A DNA stretch of 5,600 nucleotides from Actinomycetota bacterium (GTDB taxonomy: Bacteria > Actinomycetota > Thermoleophilia > RBG-16-64-13), in the NCBI GenBank assembly GCA_023488925.1, contig JAMDDA010000186.1, positions 1 to 5,600 of the forward strand. The letters run 5' to 3'. The notes beneath the pieces were generated by a model that worked only from the letters and a program-made list of their open reading frames with translations, ran no database searches and had not been told where the DNA came from. Of the stretch, positions 1-5,600 are shown piece after piece (the first letter of the stretch is position 1; each line of letters starts with the position of its first letter). A program made the position numbers and the translations under genes.

Positions 1-1959
1 TGGCAGGACGTGCGCCCCGCCCTCGGCACCCACAACGTGCGCAGCATCGCCCACGGCCTGGCCGCGGTGCGGGTAGCCGGCCTGCACGACTCGACCCTCG
101 AGATCCAGATGCTCCACGGGATGGCCGAACCACTGAAAAAGGCCGTGGTAGGCCTGGGCGTCCGCCTGCGCGAGTACGTGCCCGTGGGGGAGGTGGTACC
201 GGGCATGGCCTATCTGGTCCGCCGTCTGCTCGAGAACACGGCGAACGAATCCTTCCTCCGGCGAACCTTCGTGGAGGGAGCCGCCCGGGCCGAGCTCCTG
301 GCCGCACCGCTGGCCACCCCCGACCTGGGCGCGCCCACTCCGGTCCGCCTCGAGGTGCACCCCACCGACCCGGCCGACCCGGGTCCTTTTGTCAACACTC
401 CCCACGCCGACTTCTCCCGTGAGGTGAACCGCCGGGACATGGAACAGGCCCTGGGGACCGTACGGGCCGCGCTCGGCGCCCACCGGCCGCTGCTCATCGC
501 CGGCCGGGAAGTGGAAACCGACCGGGTGATCGTCTCGGTGAACCCCGCCCGCCCCCAAGAGGTGGTAGGCACGGTGGCCTGCGCCGGCCTCCCCGAGGCG
601 GACTGCGCCTTGGCCGCCGCCGTAGCCGCTTTCCCCCTCTGGAGAGACACGCCGCCCGCGAAACGCGCGGCCGTGCTGTTCAAGGCGGCCGATCTCATGC
701 GCCGGGAGCGTTTCCGTCTCTCCGCCTGGGAGATCCTCGAGGCGGGCAAGACCTGGCCCGAGGCCGACGCCGACGTCACCGAGGCCGTCGACTTCCTGGA
801 GTACTACGGTCGCGAGATGATCCGGCTGGGCGAGCCCCGGTCCCTGCACGACGTGCCTGGGGAAGAGGATCTGCTCTTCTACGAGCCCCGGGGCGTGGCG
901 GTGGTGATCGCCCCTTGGAACTTCCCCCTCGCCATTCTCGCCGGCATGACCTCCGCCGCGCTCGTGGCGGGAAATCCCGTCATCATGAAGCCCGCCAACC
1001 CCACGCCGATGATCGCTTGGGAGTTTGTGCGCCTCCTGCGCGAGGCGGGACTCCCCGACAGCGTGCTTGCCTTCCTCCCCGGGCCGGGCGCGGAGGTGGG
1101 CGATCATCTGGTGCGCCATTCGAGCGTCGACCTCATCGCTTTCACCGGCAGCCGGGGAACCGGGCTGCACATCCTGCGCGAAGCGGCCATCGTCCACCCC
1201 GGCCAGCGGAGCGTGAAGCACGTCATCACCGAGATGGGCGGGAAGAACGCGATCATCATCGATGACGACGCCGACCTCGATGCCGCGGTGGAGGGTACGG
1301 TGACCTCGGCCTTCGGCTTCTCAGGGCAGAAGTGCTCCGCCTGCAGCCGGGTCATAGTGATCGGGGACCTCTACGACGATTTCGTCGCCCGCCTGGTCGG
1401 CGCCGCCTCCAGCCTCGCCGTGGGCGACCCGGCTGTGCCGGGAACCCGCATGGGTCCGGTGATCAACCAGCAGGCTTTCGACACGATCCACGGCTACATC
1501 GCACAGGGCCAACGGGAGGCCCGCCTGGCTCTGGCCGGCCTGGCCCCGGACGGCGGCTACTTCATAGGCCCCCACATCTTCGTGGACGTGCCCCCCTCCG
1601 CCGTCATCGCCCAAGAGGAGATCTTCGGGCCGGTGCTCTCCGTCATGCGGGCCAAGGATTTCACCGAAGCCCTGACCATCGCCGGCGGCACGGCCTACGC
1701 GCTGACCGGCGGTCTCTACTCTCGTCGCCCCCGGCACATCGCGCGCGCGCATCGCGAGTTCCGGGTGGGCAACCTCTACATCAACCGGGGGATCACCGGC
1801 GCCATGGTGGGCCGCCAGCCTTTCGGAGGCGCCCGCATGAGCGGGGTCGGCTCGAAGGCCGGCGGCCCCGACTACCTGCTGCAGTTCATGGAACCCCGGG
1901 TGGTCACCGAGAACACCGTGCGCCGCGGCTTCGCCCCGGCAGAGGAGCGGCCCATGTGA
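1..1959 (+). CDS. putA: Bifunctional proline dehydrogenase / L-glutamate-gamma-semialdehyde dehydrogenase (PutA), 5' end missing
   Basis: The encoded flavoenzyme-dehydrogenase fusion oxidises proline to P5C and then, with NAD+, to glutamate. The frame is open from base 1, so the start lies upstream; 652 residues are present. Bases 1 to about 300 encode the end of the proline dehydrogenase barrel: a THNVRS strand, an EIQMLHGMAEPL segment, and GMAYLVRRLLENT. The Arg-Arg pair at 220-225 corresponds to the proline-carboxylate-binding arginines of PutA. From about 400 on there is a full aldehyde dehydrogenase of the P5C type: PWNFP (about 913-927), FTGSRGTG in the NAD site (about 1141-1164), general-base Glu in EMGGKN (1231-1233), catalytic Cys in SGQKCSACSR (1333-1335), EEIFGPVL (about 1615-1638) and the aldehyde-anchor region GRQPFGG. 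The protein ends soon after, so there is no extra C-terminal domain as in long PutA forms. By comparison with minimal PutA proteins of about 1,000 residues (recalled length), some 330-350 residues are missing. An N-terminal DNA-binding domain cannot be judged. All catalytic residues seen are intact. Confidence 0.95.
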   Translation, partial: WQDVRPALGTHNVRSIAHGLAAVRVAGLHDSTLEIQMLHGMAEPLKKAVVGLGVRLREYVPVGEVVPGMAYLVRRLLENTANESFLRRTFVEGAARAELLAAPLATPDLGAPTPVRLEVHPTDPADPGPFVNTPHADFSREVNRRDMEQALGTVRAALGAHRPLLIAGREVETDRVIVSVNPARPQEVVGTVACAGLPEADCALAAAVAAFPLWRDTPPAKRAAVLFKAADLMRRERFRLSAWEILEAGKTWPEADADVTEAVDFLEYYGREMIRLGEPRSLHDVPGEEDLLFYEPRGVAVVIAPWNFPLAILAGMTSAALVAGNPVIMKPANPTPMIAWEFVRLLREAGLPDSVLAFLPGPGAEVGDHLVRHSSVDLIAFTGSRGTGLHILREAAIVHPGQRSVKHVITEMGGKNAIIIDDDADLDAAVEGTVTSAFGFSGQKCSACSRVIVIGDLYDDFVARLVGAASSLAVGDPAVPGTRMGPVINQQAFDTIHGYIAQGQREARLALAGLAPDGGYFIGPHIFVDVPPSAVIAQEEIFGPVLSVMRAKDFTEALTIAGGTAYALTGGLYSRRPRHIARAHREFRVGNLYINRGITGAMVGRQPFGGARMSGVGSKAGGPDYLLQFMEPRVVTENTVRRGFAPAEERPM

Positions 1960-2028
1960 CCCGGCTCGACAGGGGCCGCGGTCGCCTCATGCTTGCCGGA
2001 GCTCGACCTGGGCAACGTATATCGCCTG
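1960..2028. other. Short convergent intergenic gap
   Basis: These 69 bases separate the stop codon of putA on the + strand from the stop codon of the opine dehydrogenase on the - strand. A bidirectional terminator would be expected here, but I see no GC-rich hairpin followed by a T-run on either strand. Only weak, bulged or long-looped inverted repeats are present. Termination may be Rho-dependent, or transcripts may overlap. Confidence 0.7.
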
Positions 2029-3108
2029 CTAAAGCATGGCCAGAATCTCCTCCTTCGCCATGCCCGCCAGGCCCAGATTCGCCGCTGTCATGGGGGAGCT
2101 CCAGTAGTCATCCTGGTTGATCACCCCAGCGAGGTTGATGATGGCGTCACAGATGGGAGTGTCCACCCCGGCCAGATCCCCCATGCTGGCGTAGAAGACC
2201 AACCCGTAGGGCACGTCCTCGGTGATGTAGCGATCCGTCATGTCCAGCGGACCCTGGAGCTTCACCCCGGCCTGGTCGATACCACCATACCCGAAGTAGT
2301 GCTCGAACACCTCATACACCCCGGGGGTTGGATCCAGGCCGTAATGGGGCGCTTCCAGTCCCCATGCCTCTCGCACTCTCTGACGCTCCTGATCGATGGC
2401 CACCATGACCCGCCGGGTTCCCGGGGTCATGCCTTCGGCATAGAGATAGAAGTCGTCGGCGTATTCGATGCGACCGGTGTTCAGGATGCTCGGGCCCGGG
2501 TGGATGCAGGGATTGATGTTGAGCAGAGCCACGTCGAGCACGTTGGCCGCCGGCTGCACCACCGGGTAGAGCTGCCGCATGGCCTCCACGACCTGGGGCG
2601 TGCGGTCGGACGGCAGCGCCGCCGTAGGCAGGCGGATGGCATTGATGAACACCTTCACCTCGGTGGGCCCGGTGATGCGCGCGGCATACGGAAGGGTACA
2701 CATCTCGCCCAAGGTGACTTCGGTGTCGATGCCCTTGCTCTTGAGAATGTTCCGGGCCACAACGCAGGCGAAGGCCCCCGGGGTGAAGACGACCGTGTCG
2801 CCAGGGCGCAGGTGGGGGGCGCAGGTCTCGAACATGGGGCCGACGCCGAACGAGGGTACGGCGATCAGGATCAGCTCGACACCCTCCAGAGCCGCCTCGA
2901 TGTCGTGGGTAGCCAGATTCAGCCGGGCCACCCCTTCGCCGGCGACGCCCCGCAGGGTGATCTCACCCGACTCCTTGACCGGCGCGAAGCTTTCCGTGAA
3001 TCGAGGCAGCTCAAAGAGGTTGACTTTCAGCCCCTTGAGCGTCATGTCGGCGGCGATAGTCCGACCGGCGTTCCCCCCACCCAGTACCGCGATACGTTCA
3101 ACGGCCAT
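2029..3108 (-). CDS. NAD(P)-dependent octopine/nopaline (opine) dehydrogenase family protein
   Basis: Family members reversibly and reductively condense an amino acid with a 2-oxo acid to give an opine; in catabolism the reaction runs backward. The protein is predicted to be soluble and cytoplasmic, 359 residues long, which is normal for the family. Residues 4-15 form the first Rossmann strand and dinucleotide loop (IAVLGGGNAG), with ELPRF ending the second strand, where cofactor preference is set. The C-terminal helical octopine-dehydrogenase domain begins near residue 190. It carries the family signature NINPCIHPGPSILNTGRIE, whose His203 (2500-2502) matches the catalytic His, and RYITEDVPYGL (about 293-303), then a DYW near the end. 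The ATG at 3108 is chosen over one 13 codons upstream because AAGGAG lies 7 bases before it and the Rossmann strand starts right after it. The start lies inside the end of the molybdenum-subunit gene (11-base overlap), so the two are probably translated together. The substrate cannot be named: octopine, nopaline and other amino acid/oxo acid pairs are all possible. Confidence 0.92.
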   Translation of the reverse strand: MAVERIAVLGGGNAGRTIAADMTLKGLKVNLFELPRFTESFAPVKESGEITLRGVAGEGVARLNLATHDIEAALEGVELILIAVPSFGVGPMFETCAPHLRPGDTVVFTPGAFACVVARNILKSKGIDTEVTLGEMCTLPYAARITGPTEVKVFINAIRLPTAALPSDRTPQVVEAMRQLYPVVQPAANVLDVALLNINPCIHPGPSILNTGRIEYADDFYLYAEGMTPGTRRVMVAIDQERQRVREAWGLEAPHYGLDPTPGVYEVFEHYFGYGGIDQAGVKLQGPLDMTDRYITEDVPYGLVFYASMGDLAGVDTPICDAIINLAGVINQDDYWSSPMTAANLGLAGMAKEEILAML

Positions 3109-5377
3109 GTTCGGGCTCCTTCTCACTCGGTTGTTTGTCTCCGTCAAGAACCCCGAGGGCGCGCGCCAGCGTCTCGGGGGTGGCGGGGTAATGCCGGATC
3201 ATGACCCCCGTAGCCGTGTGGATGGCGTTCAGGATGGCGGGCGCGGTGGTGACGGAGGCGTGCTCTCCCACGCCCTTGGCTCCGAACGGCCCCGTGGGGT
3301 ACGGGTTCTCGACCAGGACCGCCTCCACCTCGGGCACGTCCACCGCCGTGGGGATGAGATATTCGCTCAAGCTCGGAGTCAGCACCCGGCCTGCCTCCTG
3401 AGCCAGATTCTCCATGAGCGCCCAGCCCAGGCTTTGCACGCTCCCACCGATGAGCTGACCCCGGACGGCCGTCGGGTTGATGGCCTTGCCGATGTCGTGG
3501 GCCGTCACCAGCCTGCGGACCTGCACGTCGCCGGTCGTGGTATCGATCTCCACGTCGGCCACGGTAGCCACGAAGGTGTGTCCGATGGTGGCCTGACCGG
3601 CCTTGAACCAGGATTCCTCGCGCAGATTGATGCCCCGGTAGTAACAGTGCCGGGCCAGGTCACCCAGGGGGAGGGCGCGAACGGGCTCGTCCGTCACCCG
3701 CACGGCGCCCTCCCGGAACTCCAGCCGGTCGGGCGCGGTCTCCAGCTGCTCGGCCGCTTCCGCCAACATCCGCGCCTTGAGCTCCCGGGCAGCGGCCAGC
3801 ATGGCGTTCCCCGAGACGTAGGTCTGCCGCGATCCAGTCGTGGGACCCGACTTGGGGCTGGTGTCCGTGTCTCCCAGCAGAACCGTAACCCGCTCGTGCT
3901 CGATCCCGAACTCCTCTGCCGCCATCATGGCGAGGGCGGAACGGATACCTTGGCCCATGTCTACCGCCGAGCTGGTCACGATCACGGAACCGTCGACCAT
4001 CATCTCCACGCCCACGCTCACCCCGGCCAGGCCCAAGGAGGGGAGGGCCCCAATGTCGAACAGCGGCATGGCGCAGGCCACTCCCCGGCCGTACCGGCGC
4101 CCCGGAGCGGGAGCCGGGGGCGGTCCTGCCTGGGTGAGGGCGGCGTCGATAACTTGCCGGACGCTGGGTTCACTGTCCAGCTTCGCCAGAGGCGTGCCGG
4201 GCCGATCTCCCGAACTGAGAGCGTTCGCCTTCCTCAGCCTGACCGGATCTATCGACAAACGGGTGGCGAGCAGGTCAAGAACGATTTCGCGGGCCGCCGT
4301 CGTCTGGGGCTGGCCGTATCCGCGGCACGCTCCCGTCACGAGGTTGTTGGTGAAAAAAGCGGTACCCCGCAACTTCAGATTGGGGATGGCGTAAGGCCCG
4401 CTCAGGCTGTGCAGAGCGACCGTGAGCACCACGGGGGAGCGGCCCGTGTAGGGACCGGCGTCGGTGTAGACCTGCGCTTCCATGGCGGTGAGGAAGCCGG
4501 CCGCAGTCGCTCCCAGCTTGAGCCGGATCTCCATGGGGTGCCGCTTCGGGTGCGTGCGGATGGACTCCTCCCGGGAGTAGACCATGCGCACCGGCCGCCC
4601 CGAGTGCAGCGCCAGGAGTACGGCGTGGGCCTGCAGCGTGATGTCATCCTTTCCCCCGAAGCCGCCGCCCAGAGCGGTGGCGACCACGCGCACCCGGTTC
4701 GCGGGTAGCCCCACGGCCTGGGCCACGTCGTAGGCGAAGTAATACGGGTCCTGCACGCACGAGTAGAGGACCACCCGTCCCCGCTCGTCGAAGGTGACCA
4801 GCGCCGCCTCGGGCTCCAGATAGGCGTGTTCCTGCCTGGGGGTGACGACCGTCTCCTCGACGATCACCGCGGCCTGGGCAAAACCGGCCTCTACGTCGCC
4901 CATGGCCAGCTCGCCGCGGGCGCAGACGTTGTCGGGTACGTCGGCGTGCACCGCTTGGGCGCCTGCGCTCATGGCTTCGCCGATCGACCCTACCGCGGGG
5001 AGCTCCTCGTAGTCCACCATGATGCGCTTCCGCGCCTCGCGGGCCAGAGCCAGGCTTTCGGCCGCTATCAGGGCCAAGGCGTCGCCGACGAATCGGGCCT
5101 CCTCCCCTGGTCCCACCAGCACCGGCTGGTCGCGCTTGACCGGCCCGAACCGGTTCGAGCCGGCTACATCGGCGGCCGTCACGACTACCACCCCGGGCAG
5201 CTTCCGGGCTTCGCTCACGTCGATCGCCTTGATGAGGGCGCGGGGCGCGGGGTTGAAGAGCGTCACACCGTGCAGCATGCCCGGAACCGAGAGGTCGCCG
5301 GCATACTTGATTTCCCCCCGCAGTTTCTGAGAACCCTCGAGGTTGAGGTTGCTGCCGATGCTGCGGAAAGTGCTCAC
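3098..5377 (-). CDS. Xanthine dehydrogenase/aldehyde oxidase family, molybdopterin-binding large subunit
   Basis: This is the catalytic subunit of a molybdenum hydroxylase, which inserts a water-derived oxygen at a C-H of an aldehyde or N-heterocycle. Electrons leave through the [2Fe-2S] subunit encoded just upstream. It has 759 residues, normal for the family. In order: an a/b hammerhead domain (about 15-130), a first cofactor-binding domain (about 150-390) and a second (about 425-700), joined by a Pro-rich linker near 419-427. Visible motifs are [10 protein letters not shown] (182-191), GGGFGGK (237-243; 4649-4669), CRGYGQPQ (351-358), DMGQG (473-477), [11 protein letters not shown] (516-526) and GAKGVGE with the catalytic Glu705 (3263-3265). 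The CoxL-type active-site loop of CO dehydrogenase is absent. Residues equivalent to the purine-binding Glu and Arg of bovine xanthine oxidase appear to be Asp244 and Val320, so the substrate may not be xanthine. The start is GTG at 5377: it overlaps the upstream TGA as GTGA, has GGAGGG 9 bases before it, and the homologous sequence begins there. The open frame farther upstream is only a shadow of the iron-sulfur gene. Confidence 0.93.
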   Translation of the reverse strand: MSTFRSIGSNLNLEGSQKLRGEIKYAGDLSVPGMLHGVTLFNPAPRALIKAIDVSEARKLPGVVVVTAADVAGSNRFGPVKRDQPVLVGPGEEARFVGDALALIAAESLALAREARKRIMVDYEELPAVGSIGEAMSAGAQAVHADVPDNVCARGELAMGDVEAGFAQAAVIVEETVVTPRQEHAYLEPEAALVTFDERGRVVLYSCVQDPYYFAYDVAQAVGLPANRVRVVATALGGGFGGKDDITLQAHAVLLALHSGRPVRMVYSREESIRTHPKRHPMEIRLKLGATAAGFLTAMEAQVYTDAGPYTGRSPVVLTVALHSLSGPYAIPNLKLRGTAFFTNNLVTGACRGYGQPQTTAAREIVLDLLATRLSIDPVRLRKANALSSGDRPGTPLAKLDSEPSVRQVIDAALTQAGPPPAPAPGRRYGRGVACAMPLFDIGALPSLGLAGVSVGVEMMVDGSVIVTSSAVDMGQGIRSALAMMAAEEFGIEHERVTVLLGDTDTSPKSGPTTGSRQTYVSGNAMLAAARELKARMLAEAAEQLETAPDRLEFREGAVRVTDEPVRALPLGDLARHCYYRGINLREESWFKAGQATIGHTFVATVADVEIDTTTGDVQVRRLVTAHDIGKAINPTAVRGQLIGGSVQSLGWALMENLAQEAGRVLTPSLSEYLIPTAVDVPEVEAVLVENPYPTGPFGAKGVGEHASVTTAPAILNAIHTATGVMIRHYPATPETLARALGVLDGDKQPSEKEPEHGR
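3116..3121 (-). promoter_or_regulatory. Ribosome binding site of the opine dehydrogenase
   Basis: On the - strand the bases read AAGGAG inside GAGAAGGAG, 7 bases before the ATG at 3108. The site lies wholly within the last codons of the molybdenum-subunit gene. It decides the start of the downstream gene and explains how that gene can be translated from a shared message. Confidence 0.85.
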
Positions 5378-5600
5378 AGCCGCACGCCCTCCACCCGGCC
5401 CGCGATGAGCTCCACCGCCTCGATGATCTGCCGGTAGCCGGTACACCGGCAGAGGTTGCCCGAGATGCCCTCCTCGATCTCCCGTCTCGTCGGGTGAGGA
5501 TTGCGATCGAGAAGCGCCTTCACGCTCAGGACCATGCCCGGTGTGCAGTACCCGCACTGCACCGCCCCGGCGGCCAGGAAGGCCCCCTCGTATACGGCCA
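5374..5600 (-). CDS. [2Fe-2S] small subunit of a xanthine dehydrogenase-type molybdenum hydroxylase, 5' part missing
   Basis: This electron-transfer subunit carries electrons from the molybdenum centre to FAD or another acceptor. Only the last 74 residues are in the window; the first complete codon is at 5598-5596. They form the C-terminal helical [2Fe-2S]-binding domain. The first Cys pair is in QCGYCTPGM (Cys codons 5554-5556 and 5545-5547) and the second in LCRCTGY (Cys codons 5449-5451 and 5443-5445), so all four ligands of this cluster are present. The N-terminal plant-ferredoxin-like domain with the second cluster should lie beyond the window, giving about 150-165 residues in total for the family. 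The stop overlaps the GTG start of the large subunit by 4 bases, which implies that the two subunits are made together and form one complex. Confidence 0.95.
   Translation of the reverse strand, partial: AVYEGAFLAAGAVQCGYCTPGMVLSVKALLDRNPHPTRREIEEGISGNLCRCTGYRQIIEAVELIAGRVEGVRL
5387..5392 (-). promoter_or_regulatory. Ribosome binding site of the molybdenum subunit
   Basis: On the - strand GGAGGG lies 9 bases before the GTG at 5377 and inside the last codons of the iron-sulfur subunit gene. Together with the GTGA start/stop overlap (5374-5377), it supports the GTG start and translational coupling of the two subunits. Confidence 0.75.

Noticed and set aside
1993..2015. Possible hairpin (TTGCC pairing with GGCAA, extended by GG/CC across a bulge) as a terminator
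   Set aside because: The stem is only 5 base pairs before a 2-base bulge and no T-run follows on either strand. This is within what chance gives in GC-rich DNA.
1988..2038. Inverted repeat CATGCTT / AAGCATG around the convergent gap
   Set aside because: There are seven matching bases with a 37-base loop, and one arm lies in the last codons of the opine dehydrogenase. It is too weak to call a site.
1332..2120. Second + strand frame inside the end of putA and past its stop
   Set aside because: It is very rich in Arg, Gly and Pro, overlaps clear P5C dehydrogenase coding sequence and has no motif of its own.
3109..3147. Alternative upstream ATG start of the opine dehydrogenase (13 more residues)
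   Set aside because: The added residues are polar and lie before the Rossmann strand that normally starts the protein. The inner ATG has a near-ideal ribosome binding site.
1993..3204. Long + strand open frame of about 400 codons opposite the opine dehydrogenase
   Set aside because: The translation is His-, Gly- and Arg-rich with no recognisable domain, while the - strand frame gives a full-length protein with family motifs. Long antisense frames are common in high-GC genes.
2579..4708. + strand open frame of about 709 codons opposite the molybdenum subunit
   Set aside because: It runs across the boundary of two well-supported - strand genes and has biased, domain-free composition. It is an artefact of high G+C at third codon positions on the other strand.
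5378..5557. 60-codon N-terminal extension of the molybdenum subunit
   Set aside because: It lies wholly within the iron-sulfur subunit gene in another frame, has low-complexity composition, and the GTG at 5377 has a ribosome binding site and a typical stop/start overlap.

Overview
The window is ordinary bacterial coding sequence, high in G+C (about two thirds by eye) and tightly packed. It holds four genes in two convergent groups, and two of the genes run off the window edges. Lineage cannot be fixed from this sequence. Strong Shine-Dalgarno sites, overlapping genes and a PutA without a C-terminal extension fit many high-GC bacteria. Nothing points to a plasmid, phage or insertion sequence, and I saw no RNA gene, CRISPR array or transposon end.

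Left part (1-1959, + strand): the 3' two thirds of a putA-type gene. It encodes the end of a proline dehydrogenase domain fused to a complete L-glutamate-gamma-semialdehyde (P5C) dehydrogenase. The full protein oxidises proline to glutamate. About 69 non-coding bases follow.

Right part (2029-5600, - strand, reading leftward): three genes that look like one operon. First comes the C-terminal end of a small [2Fe-2S] subunit of a xanthine dehydrogenase/aldehyde oxidase-type enzyme. Next is the complete large molybdenum-cofactor subunit, whose GTG start overlaps the preceding stop by 4 bases. Last is a complete octopine/nopaline (opine) dehydrogenase-family enzyme, whose ATG overlaps the end of the large subunit by 11 bases and has a strong ribosome binding site. 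The FAD subunit usual in this enzyme class is not in the window and may lie beyond base 5600.

The genes suggest catabolism of nitrogenous compounds. A molybdenum hydroxylase would oxidise an aldehyde or N-heterocycle, the opine-type dehydrogenase would make or split an N-(carboxyalkyl) amino acid, and PutA would feed proline-family carbon into glutamate. Joining them into one pathway is inference. The best leads are the tight coupling of an opine dehydrogenase to a molybdenum hydroxylase, and a hydroxylase active site that lacks the usual xanthine-binding arginine. I found no convincing wholly new system.
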